NCBI GenBank assembly: GCA_002154345.1 | Contig: MUNB01000069.1 | Coordinates: 1 to 47,360, forward strand | From: Streptomyces griseus | GTDB taxonomy: Bacteria; Actinomycetota; Actinomycetes; Streptomycetales; Streptomycetaceae | Direction of reading: 5' to 3' | DNA length: 47,360 nt | In this document: one piece after another, positions 39,485-46,728 of the stretch | Layout: every line of letters starts with the position of its first letter | How positions within the stretch are numbered: position 1 is the stretch's first letter | Notes under the pieces: generated by a model | Told to the model about the DNA's origin: nothing | Seen by the model: the letters and a program-made list of their open reading frames with translations, nothing else | Databases searched by the model: none | Program-made: the position numbers and the translations under genes

Positions 39485-40222
39485 TCAGACCGTCAGACCA
39501 GCACCTAGCTGCACCGCGGCGTCGATGGCGGCGGCTCCGTACTGCCGGCCGGGCCGCCGGCCGAGCCGTGACACCGGCCCGGCCACGCACACCGCGGCGA
39601 CGACGCGGTTGCCGGGTCCGCGTACCGGCACGGCCACGGACGCGGTCTCGCGCTCGGCGTCATCGGCGCCGACCGTCTGCGCCCAGCCCTGCTGCCGTAC
39701 GCAGGTGAGCGTCGCCGCGGTGAACCGCGCTCCGCGCAGGCTCCGGAAGAGCAGCTCCGGCGCCTCCCAGGCGACCAGCACCTGAGCGGCCGCCCCGGCG
39801 TGCATCGGCAGCGCCGCGCCGACCGGCACCGGCGGCAGCTGCGCCCCGCATTCGGCGGCGGCGACACAGACGCGCAGGTCGCCGTGGCGGCGGTAGAGGC
39901 GTGCGCTGGCGCCGACGCGGTCGCGCAGCCGGCCGAGCACCGGGCCGGCCGCGGCGACCAGCCGGTCGCGGCCGGCCTCGACCGCCATGTCGCCGAGCCG
40001 GGGCCCGAGCACGAACCGGCCCCGCCGGTCCCGGGCGACCAGCCGCAGCCGCTCCAGCGCGGTCGCCAGCCGGTGCACGGTCGGCCGCTTGAGGCCGGTG
40101 CGTGCCACCAGCTCCGCCAGCGAGGCGGGCCCCAGCTCCATCACTTCCAGCAGCAGCGACGCCTTGTCGAGCACTCCGACACCGCTGACCGCATCCACCC
40201 GTTCGGGAGCCACGGCGGTCAT
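39485..40222 (-). CDS. IclR-family transcriptional regulator (first)
   Basis: A 245-residue IclR protein: N-terminal winged helix (LDKASLLLEVMELGPASLAELVARTGLKRPTVHRLATAL, here residues about 18-58) and an effector-binding domain (CVAAAECGAQLPPVPVGAALP, residues about 118-140, and AAIDAAVQLG at the end). It is a paralogue of the IclR gene at 42904, sharing RPTxHRLA, GRFxLGPRLG and the start VLDKASLLL. A perfect 38-bp palindrome lies 61 bp upstream of its start, and a shared motif lies further up at 40443. The effector is unknown. Confidence 0.9.
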   Translation of the reverse strand: MTAVAPERVDAVSGVGVLDKASLLLEVMELGPASLAELVARTGLKRPTVHRLATALERLRLVARDRRGRFVLGPRLGDMAVEAGRDRLVAAAGPVLGRLRDRVGASARLYRRHGDLRVCVAAAECGAQLPPVPVGAALPMHAGAAAQVLVAWEAPELLFRSLRGARFTAATLTCVRQQGWAQTVGADDAERETASVAVPVRGPGNRVVAAVCVAGPVSRLGRRPGRQYGAAAIDAAVQLGAGLTV

Positions 40223-40282
40223 ACCGGAACCTCTTTCTCACCCCGTCGGGCGACGGGGACGGTAGGGATGCACACACATGCG

Positions 40283-40320
40283 GCCTGAGGTCCGGATCCC
40301 ACGGGATCCGGACCTCAGGC
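40283..40320. promoter_or_regulatory. Perfect 38-bp palindrome upstream of IclR gene
   Basis: The arms GCCTGAGGTCCGGATCCC (40283-40300) and GGGATCCGGACCTCAGGC (40303-40320) are exact reverse complements with only AC between them. It may be an operator, or, if within the 5' leader of the IclR mRNA, a strong hairpin acting as an attenuator. There is no upstream gene in the plus direction that would need a terminator here. Confidence 0.8.
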
Positions 40321-40442
40321 ATCGCGACGGCGTCAACGGGGGGGTGAATTCGGCCGTCGCACAGGGGGCTTCGCGGGAGGGGCGAGCACCACACCTGACA
40401 CACCCATGGAACGGTGTGACGACGGTCCGGCGCAATCCCAAC

Positions 40443-40458
40443 TTCAGGAAGCTGCCAG
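40443..40458. promoter_or_regulatory. Shared regulatory motif, copy 2
   Basis: TTCAGGAAGCTGCCAG, identical over 16 bp to the copy at 44501-44516. It lies between the divergent IclR gene (start 221 bp to the left) and small ORF (start 131 bp to the right). Confidence 0.65.
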
Positions 40459-40588
40459 TGAGTTCGTGCCGGGGACGTGGTGTGCGAGGTGTCCTGGCGC
40501 GGCGCGGCCCGGAGTATAGAGAACGCATAGGCAGGTACCCAACCCTGGGAAGAACGCCCGGCAGGGGCGGGTCACGGAGGAGGGGATC

Positions 40589-40828
40589 ATGAGCCAGGAC
40601 GCGGCGCCGGATCCGGCAGAGGTACCGCACGGGGACGGCTCGGCGGACATCACGGAGACGGACTGCACGCAGGACCGCACGGAGGACGGCTCGGCCGCCG
40701 ACAACGACGACCAGGGTCTGCGGTGGGCGGCGCTGCTGGCGGCGTTCATCGACGACGCGCTGAGTCCGGGCCCCGGCGCGCCTCCGGACGGGGCCACCGG
40801 CGAGCCGCCCGCTCCCGGTACCGCGTGA
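40589..40828 (+). CDS. Small acidic protein, unknown function
   Basis: A 79-residue ORF with a strong ribosome binding site (GGAGGAGGGG, 4 bases before ATG) and a hairpin terminator directly behind it, which together argue that it is real. The first half is Asp/Glu-rich with many T and S residues; a single amphipathic helix (LRWAALLAAFIDDAL) follows, then a Pro/Gly tail. I recognise no family. It is the only plus-strand gene among the regulators and is divergent from the IclR gene. Confidence 0.58.
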   Translation: MSQDAAPDPAEVPHGDGSADITETDCTQDRTEDGSAADNDDQGLRWAALLAAFIDDALSPGPGAPPDGATGEPPAPGTA

Positions 40829-40833
40829 TCGAC

Positions 40834-40901
40834 GGGAGCCCGGCCGGACGCCGGGCTCCCGGAACCCGCGTACCGCCGTACGGCCTGACCAGCCGTACGG
40901 C
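40834..40901. terminator. Two adjacent hairpins between convergent genes
   Basis: The first hairpin has perfect 11-bp arms (GGGAGCCCGGC at 40834-40844 and its complement at 40850-40860) with a 5-base loop. The second is formed by two copies of the self-complementary GCCGTACGGC (40875-40884 and 40892-40901). They lie between the small ORF and the stop of the convergent SARP gene and can end transcription from both sides. Confidence 0.78.
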
Positions 40902-40922
40902 AGGGCGACCGGCCCGACCGGC

Positions 40923-42875
40923 CTACGAAGGCTGCCGGAGGCCGGCCGTCGGCTCCCGGAAGAGCAGCCGGACCAGCGGCGAGCACCGGTAGCGTTCCCG
41001 CGCCGGCCGCGCGGCGGCGCCACCGCCGCGCGGAGTGACGAGGACCGTGTCCGGTTCGCCCACCGAGGCGAGCAGTCCGGCCTCGACCAGCGCCGCGAGC
41101 GCCATCCTGGTGCGCTCCTCGGACCAGTTCAGCCGCCGCGCGGCGGCGGCCGGGGTGAACGCGCCGCGCTCGGCGCGCGCCAGCGTCCGCAGCACCGGCC
41201 GGAGGAACGGCCCGAGCTCCAGGACTCCGGCGCGCAGGCCCGCCAGCGGATCGAGGCTGCCCTCGCCCCACTCCTCGGCCCGCACCTCGCCCTGGTCCAG
41301 CCGGGCCACCAGCCGCTCCACCGGCCACCTCGGCCGCGCCGCCAGCCGGGCCGCGCAGAACCGCAGCGCCAGAGGATTGCCGTCGCAGGCAGTCAACAGC
41401 CTGTGGACAGCGCCGGGTTCGGCCTCCAGTCGGCCCTTGCCGACGGCGGACACCAGCAGCTCCCGCGCCTCCGCCTGGTCGAGCCGGCCGATACGGACCG
41501 CTCGTACGCCGTCCAGCGAGGCCAGCGAGCGACGGCCGGTGATCAGCGTCCGGCAGCCGGGACCGCTCGCCAGCAGCGGCCGCACCTGACCGGCGTCCAC
41601 CACGTTGTCCAGCACCACCAGGACGCGGCGGCGCGACAGCGCGCTGCGGTAGAGCTGGAGCCGTTCGTCCAGCGTCGCCGGCAGGTCCGCGCCGCGCTCG
41701 GGAATCAGCGCGCGCAGGAAGCAGCCGAGCACCTCCAACGGACTCTTCGCGCCGCCGCTCTCGCGCCGCAGGTCGATGTAGAGCTGGCCCTGCCAGAAGT
41801 CGTCGCGGCAGATGTGGCCGGCCCGCACGGCCAGCGCGGTCTTGCCGGCCCCGGCCTCACCGGTCAGGAGGACGCCCCTGCCGCCGGACCGGCTGCCGCG
41901 CAACTCCTCCAGCACATCGGCGAGTTCGAAGCGGCGGCCGACGAAGCCGACCGGATCCATCGGCAGCATCGCCGGCACCAGGCCGAGCCAGGGGCTGTGC
42001 GGGCCGCGGTGCCGCTGGAGCGCTGGTGCGGCCTGCCCCGCCGGACCGGCCGGAGCGGCGTCCGGGCGCGGTCCGGCGGGCACCGGCGTCAGCACCTCGG
42101 TCGCCGCCGGGCCGGGCAGCTCCTCCAGCAGGACCGAACGGTGCAGCGCGCGCAGCGCCGCTCCCGGCACCACGCCCAGCTCCTCCTGGAGAACGCGGCG
42201 GCCCTGCTCGTACACGCGCAGCGCGTCCATCTGCCGGTCGCCCCGGTACAGCGCGACCATCAGGTGGCCGCGCAGCGATTCCCGGGTCGGATGCTCGGCG
42301 ACGAGCCGGGTCAGCTCCGGCAGCGCGGCGGCGTGCCGGCCCAGCGCGAGGACGGCCGCCATGCGGTTCTCGATTGCGGCGAGGCGGGCCTCCTCCAGCG
42401 CCGGCAGCTCGCTCCGGGTCAGGAACTCGGTGACATCGGACAGCGCCGGGCCCTGCCACAGCTTCAGCGCCGAGTCCAGGCAGGCCGCGGCCTCCGCGTA
42501 CCGGTGCTTCACCAGGTCCCGGCGCCCCTGCTCGGCGAGCTGCTGGAACGCCGCCCAGTCGAACCACGCGGTGCCGAGGACCAGGTGATAGCCGCGGTGC
42601 CGGCGCACCACGCGCAGGCCGGGACCGCAGCAGCGCCTCAGCCGCGACACATAGGTGTAGAGCTGGGCGGTCCTGGTGGCGGGCGGATTCGCGCCCCAGA
42701 GCAGTTCGGCGAGCCACGCGTCGGAGACGAAGCGCCCCGGGGAGATGAGGAGCGCCGCGAGCACCGTGCGCTGCTTGGCCGCCGTCAGCGGGATGCGTAC
42801 GCCTCCCGACCAGATCTCGGTCGCGCCGAGAATCCGGAACTCCACACGCGGAGCCGGATCATGACGGGCCGTCAT
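40923..42875 (-). CDS. SARP/AfsR-type regulator with NB-ARC ATPase domain
   Basis: A 650-residue pathway activator candidate. Residues 10-95 are an OmpR-like winged helix (FRILGATEIW, LLWGANPPATRTAQLYTYVS), 105-250 a bacterial transcriptional activation domain (FDWAAFQQLAEQGRRDL, EELGVVPGAALRALH), and 305-600 an NB-ARC ATPase with Walker A GEAGAGKT at 339-346 and LVVLDNV as Walker B. The TPR region of full-length AfsR is missing. I chose the ATG at 42875; two GTG codons just upstream are alternatives. It follows the IclR gene by 28 bp in a thioesterase-IclR-SARP operon. SARPs usually activate biosynthetic genes directly. Confidence 0.92.
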   Translation of the reverse strand: MTARHDPAPRVEFRILGATEIWSGGVRIPLTAAKQRTVLAALLISPGRFVSDAWLAELLWGANPPATRTAQLYTYVSRLRRCCGPGLRVVRRHRGYHLVLGTAWFDWAAFQQLAEQGRRDLVKHRYAEAAACLDSALKLWQGPALSDVTEFLTRSELPALEEARLAAIENRMAAVLALGRHAAALPELTRLVAEHPTRESLRGHLMVALYRGDRQMDALRVYEQGRRVLQEELGVVPGAALRALHRSVLLEELPGPAATEVLTPVPAGPRPDAAPAGPAGQAAPALQRHRGPHSPWLGLVPAMLPMDPVGFVGRRFELADVLEELRGSRSGGRGVLLTGEAGAGKTALAVRAGHICRDDFWQGQLYIDLRRESGGAKSPLEVLGCFLRALIPERGADLPATLDERLQLYRSALSRRRVLVVLDNVVDAGQVRPLLASGPGCRTLITGRRSLASLDGVRAVRIGRLDQAEARELLVSAVGKGRLEAEPGAVHRLLTACDGNPLALRFCAARLAARPRWPVERLVARLDQGEVRAEEWGEGSLDPLAGLRAGVLELGPFLRPVLRTLARAERGAFTPAAAARRLNWSEERTRMALAALVEAGLLASVGEPDTVLVTPRGGGAAARPARERYRCSPLVRLLFREPTAGLRQPS

Positions 42876-42903
42876 GCACACCACCGGCCCGGTGTCGAAC
42901 AGG

Positions 42904-43632
42904 TCATCCTTCGCAGGCTTCGCCCAGGCGCAGCGCCGCGTCGATCATCGCCGCGGTGCACTTCCGCGCGTCCGGCACGGTCGCCGGGCCGGACAGCGAG
43001 AGCGCCGCGACGACCCGGCCGCCGGGCCCGCGTACCGGAACGGCCAGCGTGTCCGTCGCACCGGGCCCGCCCGCGCCCTGGGCCCAGCCGCGGTGGCGCA
43101 CCTGCGCCAGCACCGCGGCGGTGAACCGCGCGCCGGCCAGGCCCTGGTAGAGCACGTCCGGCTCCGCCCAGGCCAGCAGGACCTGCGCCACCGGACCGGA
43201 CCGCAGACCGGCGGCCGTGCCGACCGGCAGCGGCGGTGTCGCCGGGTCCGCCGTCTCGGCGACGGCCACGCACAGCTGATGGCCGTCGCAGCGGCGGTGC
43301 AGACGTGCGGAGGCTCCGGTCTCCTCGCGCAGTTCGGCCAGTACGGGCGTGGCCTGCGCGAGCATCCGGTCACCGTGCTCCGTCACCGCCATCTCGCCGA
43401 GCCGGGGCCCGAGCAGGAAGCGGCCTCCGTTGTCGCGCGTGACCAGGCGGAGGCGCTGGAGCGCGAGCGCGAGACGGTGTGCGGTGGGCCGGGTCAGCCC
43501 GGTGAGCGCGACGATCCTGGACACCGAGGCGGGCCCGTCCTCCAACACGCTCAGCAGGAGCGACGCCTTGTCCAGCACGGCGACTCCGCTGTCGTGGCGG
43601 AGCGTGGCCGTGGGCGAGGGATAGGTGGTCAT
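42904..43632 (-). CDS. IclR-family transcriptional regulator (second)
   Basis: A 242-residue IclR protein with the winged helix at about 18-58 (LTGLTRPTAHRLALALQRLRLV) and the effector domain behind it (LCVAVAETADPATPPLPVGTAAG, residues about 118-140). It is a paralogue of the protein at 39485. The ATG overlaps the stop of the type II thioesterase gene (ATGA), so both are made from one message with the SARP gene. Confidence 0.9.
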   Translation of the reverse strand: MTTYPSPTATLRHDSGVAVLDKASLLLSVLEDGPASVSRIVALTGLTRPTAHRLALALQRLRLVTRDNGGRFLLGPRLGEMAVTEHGDRMLAQATPVLAELREETGASARLHRRCDGHQLCVAVAETADPATPPLPVGTAAGLRSGPVAQVLLAWAEPDVLYQGLAGARFTAAVLAQVRHRGWAQGAGGPGATDTLAVPVRGPGGRVVAALSLSGPATVPDARKCTAAMIDAALRLGEACEG

Positions 43633-44378
43633 CGGACACCTGCCAGGGAGCGCCCGAGCTCGCCGGTCAGTTCGGCGTGCCGGTCGACGAGGTAGAAGTG
43701 GCCGCCGGGGTAGAGCCGCCGGCGGAAGCCGGCCGGGGCGATGTCGGCCCAGGCGGCGAGGTCGGCGGGGCTCACGGCGGGGTCGCGGTCGCCGGCGTAC
43801 GCGTGCACCGGGCAGCCGACCGGGACGGCGGCGCGCGGACCGTAGGTGCCGGCGATCTCGAAGTCCGCGCGGATCACCGGCAGCACCATGGCCCGCAGAC
43901 CGGGGTCGGCGAGCGCGGCCGCGTCGGTACCGCCGAGGCGGACGACCTCGTCGATCAGCGTCCGGTCGTCCGCCAGATGGAGGCGGCGGGCGGTGAGCCG
44001 GTGCGGCGGCCTGCGGCTGGACACATGCAGTCCGGCGAGCCGCACGGAGTGCCGTGCCTCCAGCCGGAGCGCCACCTCGTGGGCCAGTGACGCGCCCATG
44101 CTGTGACCGAAGAGGCTCAGCGGCAGATCCGTGAACGGCAGCAGCGCCGCCGTCACCGCGTCGGCGAGCTCGTCCATGGTCCGCAGGAGCGGCTCGTCGA
44201 GCCTGGTGTGCCGGCCCGGGTAGCACGCCACCAGCACATCGGTCTCCGGGCCGAAGGACGCTCCCCACCGGCGGTAGAACGCGGCGGATCCTCCGGCGTG
44301 CGGCAGTACCACGAGCCGTTCGCCGGGGGCCGCAGCCTCGTACCGGCGGAACCATCCGCCGGCGATGCCTGCCGTCAT
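43629..44378 (-). CDS. Type II (editing) thioesterase, second copy
   Basis: A 249-residue alpha/beta-hydrolase: [22 protein letters not shown] with Ser93, and GGHFYLVDRH with the catalytic His. It is clearly related to, but not a close copy of, the enzyme at 24877-25659. The LPHAGGSA motif is placed as in NRPS-associated editing enzymes. It is the first gene of an operon with IclR and SARP regulators, so its expression is probably tied to pathway onset. Confidence 0.92.
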   Translation of the reverse strand: MTAGIAGGWFRRYEAAAPGERLVVLPHAGGSAAFYRRWGASFGPETDVLVACYPGRHTRLDEPLLRTMDELADAVTAALLPFTDLPLSLFGHSMGASLAHEVALRLEARHSVRLAGLHVSSRRPPHRLTARRLHLADDRTLIDEVVRLGGTDAAALADPGLRAMVLPVIRADFEIAGTYGPRAAVPVGCPVHAYAGDRDPAVSPADLAAWADIAPAGFRRRLYPGGHFYLVDRHAELTGELGRSLAGVR

Positions 44379-44500
44379 CTCTTCGCACCTCGCGTCAGCG
44401 GAACAGGGTCAAGGCGGTGGGGGTACGGGTGGTGTCGCCCGGGGGCGACGGTCACCGCAGCTTGTTCTAGTCGTCGGTTTCCGGACCGGACAACGGGTGC

Positions 44501-44516
44501 TTCAGGAAGCTGCCAG
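44501..44516. promoter_or_regulatory. Shared regulatory motif, copy 3
   Basis: TTCAGGAAGCTGCCAG, identical to 40443-40458. It lies 123 bp upstream of the thioesterase-IclR-SARP operon in the 162-bp gap after the LuxR gene. Confidence 0.65.
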
Positions 44517-44540
44517 GACCGCCGCGCGGGCGTCGGCCGC

Positions 44541-45452
44541 TCAGTCCTCGGCACGAGTCTGCGGGGTCTGCTGCGGCTTCACCGCACCGAGCAGGCCGAG
44601 TTCGGCGGCCCGCACGCCGGCCTGGAACCGGGAGCTGGCGTCGAGCAGGGTCATGATCTCCGCCACGTAGCGCCGGTAGGTGCGCACCGAGACGGTCAGT
44701 TCACGGGCGGCGACCTCGTCGGTGATGCCGGCCCGCAGCGCGGCCAGTATCTGCCGCGCGAGATCGGACCGGGAGTGGTCGCCGAAGGTGATGCGCCCGT
44801 CGGCCGTCACCGCGTTGCCCCAGACACCGTCGTAGAGCGTGCAGAGCGTGCGGATGACATCGGGAACGCGGATGAGGGACGCGCGGCGGCCGGTCGGGGA
44901 CTCGGCGGAGACCAGCGCCACGGAATCGTCGACGATCATGGCCTGTAAGGGGGGCACGCGCGCCACTCTGACCTCGACCGGCGCGTCGCGCTCGCGCTGG
45001 CGCCGTACGAAGTCCTCGTCGATCATGGCCGGCGAGCAGAGCAGCCGCAGCCGTACGGTGTCCGGCACCAGGCGGACCAGATCGCCGAGCGCCGCCTTGG
45101 CCTCGGCGCCGCAGCTCGGTCCCGCGGCCAGCACCACATCGATGCTGGTGGCGGCCTGGAGCACCAACTTGTGGGCTTCGCCGAGCACTTCGGGTTTTCG
45201 TCCGTCGAGCGCGGTGATCAACTGGTCCCACGAGACCCGGTCGCGGTGCTGCTCCACGGTCGTCTCGATCATGGCCCGGACCTCCAGCAGAGCGCGCTCG
45301 ATGGCGTCCTGGCCGGCGGCCGGTCCGTCCTGCGCGTCCCGCCCGGCGCGGTCATCGGCCTCCGCGGGTCTGAGCGGTTCCTTGCCCGCGTTCGGCCCGC
45401 GGCCGCTCTCGCCCGGATCCTCGGACCCTCTCGCAGATGTCGTCCTGGTCAT
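44541..45452 (-). CDS. LuxR-HTH transcriptional regulator (second)
   Basis: A 303-residue regulator with a charged, disordered N terminus (about 45 residues), a middle domain of the kind seen in actinomycete LuxR/TrmB-like proteins (LQAMIVDDSVALVSAE), and a C-terminal HTH (LRAGITDEVAARELTVSVRT) followed by SSRFQAGVRAAELGLL. It lacks the N-terminal winged helix of the protein at 38245. It is followed after 51 bp, in the upstream direction, by its closest relative at 45504, and probably arose by duplication. Confidence 0.83.
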   Translation of the reverse strand: MTRTTSARGSEDPGESGRGPNAGKEPLRPAEADDRAGRDAQDGPAAGQDAIERALLEVRAMIETTVEQHRDRVSWDQLITALDGRKPEVLGEAHKLVLQAATSIDVVLAAGPSCGAEAKAALGDLVRLVPDTVRLRLLCSPAMIDEDFVRRQRERDAPVEVRVARVPPLQAMIVDDSVALVSAESPTGRRASLIRVPDVIRTLCTLYDGVWGNAVTADGRITFGDHSRSDLARQILAALRAGITDEVAARELTVSVRTYRRYVAEIMTLLDASSRFQAGVRAAELGLLGAVKPQQTPQTRAED

Positions 45453-45503
45453 CCTGTCGCCCCCCGATGTCTCTCTGCCGGTGCCACCGCCCGAGCCGAC
45501 GGC

Positions 45504-46316
45504 TCAGCACCGCTCCAGCAGACCCAGCTCGACGGCGCGCGCTCCGGCCTGGAACCGGGAGTTCGCCCCGAGTTCGCGCATGATGTCGGCGACATGCCGC
45601 CGGTACGTACGCAGCGAGACGTCGATCTCCCGTGCCGCCACGTCGTCGGTGCGCCCCGCGCGGAGCTGTTCCAGGATCCGCCGGGTCAGCGCGCTGCGCA
45701 GGCTGCGGTCCAGCCGCAGTTCGTCGGCGACGGGGCGCGCGTTGGCCCAGGCCCCGGCGAAGAGCAGGTCGAGCGCGCCGACCGCCGCCGGGTCGGTGAT
45801 GATCGCGGCGTGCCGGCCGGCCGAGCCGTTGCCCGACTGGACCAGCGCCGTGCGCCCGTCGACGATCAGCGCCTCGCGCAGCTCACCCTTCGTCATGCGC
45901 ACTTCGAGATAGGTGTCGGCGAACGACTGACGGCACTCCGGGTTCAGTTCGAGCGCGCCGCCGGACGCGAGCAGCCGGACGGCCAGCCTGCCCCGGCCCT
46001 CGCGTGCCGTGCGCGGCGCGCCGGCCATCGAGTCCGCGACGGAGGAACACACCACGGCCGAGTGCTTGCGGTTGCTCGTCACCGCCAGGTGGGCCGAGTA
46101 CCGCGCGCCCGCCATCAGGCGTTTCACCGCGTCGACGACCGAGCCGTCGTCCGCGCGCACCAGCAGCGACGTGCCTCCGGGCCGGCTGCGGTGCATCGAC
46201 ACCGAGGACTCGATCAGCGCGCGTGCCTCCAGGAGCGCCCGCTCGACGGAATCGGTGCGTTGCCTGTCCTCCGGTCGGTGCACTTCCCCACGCACACTCG
46301 CCACCCCCGAACCCAT
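45504..46316 (-). CDS. LuxR-HTH transcriptional regulator (third)
   Basis: A 270-residue paralogue of the previous gene: middle domain with REALIVDGRTALVQSG, HTH LRAGRTDDVAAREIDVSLRT, then NSRFQAGARAVELGLL. The start is taken as ATG at 46316; GTG codons a few residues in are alternatives. It lies upstream of its paralogue in the same orientation and may be the first gene of that pair. The ligand, if any, is unknown. Confidence 0.8.
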   Translation of the reverse strand: MGSGVASVRGEVHRPEDRQRTDSVERALLEARALIESSVSMHRSRPGGTSLLVRADDGSVVDAVKRLMAGARYSAHLAVTSNRKHSAVVCSSVADSMAGAPRTAREGRGRLAVRLLASGGALELNPECRQSFADTYLEVRMTKGELREALIVDGRTALVQSGNGSAGRHAAIITDPAAVGALDLLFAGAWANARPVADELRLDRSLRSALTRRILEQLRAGRTDDVAAREIDVSLRTYRRHVADIMRELGANSRFQAGARAVELGLLERC

Positions 46317-46728
46317 TCCACTCCCCCGTTACCCAGTGGCGATCACTCCGGGAACCGATGACGTGCATCAGATATCGCCGGGGTGTCATCGACCATGCGC
46401 AGTTGAATTGAGAACCAATTGGCGGGACCTCATAGGCACTTACACGCCAATCTTTGCGGCTCACCCAGAGATTAGGTCGCGAACGTGAACCCGTCAACGG
46501 CGGTCCTTTCCGCTTCATGAATAGGCTCTGCAACCTCCTCCACCACCACGTTCCGCACCTCCCGCGAGCCCGCAGATGTCAGGAAGCTGCACCCCTGACG
46601 CACATTCGCACCACTCACACTCCACTTACTCTTCCGTATGTGACCGGACCGTCACGCAGCGAAGTCACGCCTGTCCCATAGAGGACAGCCGTAGCCGTCA
46701 ACCTCGGAGCCCGTCCTACGCTCTTCCC
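46317..46728. promoter_or_regulatory. 412-bp divergent region, A/T-richer than average
   Basis: No gene is seen here. It separates the leftward LuxR pair from the rightward phosphopantetheinyl transferase. It contains the inverted repeat AATTG-AGAAC-CAATT (46406-46420), a fourth copy of the shared motif (46578-46591) and, just before the transferase GTG, TACGCT (46717-46722), which would suit a -10 element of a nearly leaderless message. Confidence 0.55.
46578..46591. promoter_or_regulatory. Shared regulatory motif, copy 4 (variant)
   Basis: GTCAGGAAGCTGCA keeps the CAGGAAGCTGC core of the copies at 40443 and 44501. It is 262 bp upstream of the LuxR gene starting at 46316 and 138 bp upstream of the transferase gene. 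Confidence 0.5.

Larger units (their letters stand above)
40223..40588. promoter_or_regulatory. 366-bp divergent regulatory region
   Basis: No gene is seen here. It separates the leftward IclR gene from the rightward small ORF and contains the 38-bp palindrome (40283-40320), the shared motif (40443-40458), a short direct repeat of ACACC near 40389-40402 and an A/T-richer stretch (GTATAGAGAACGCATAG, 40514-40530) that may hold a promoter. Confidence 0.55.
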
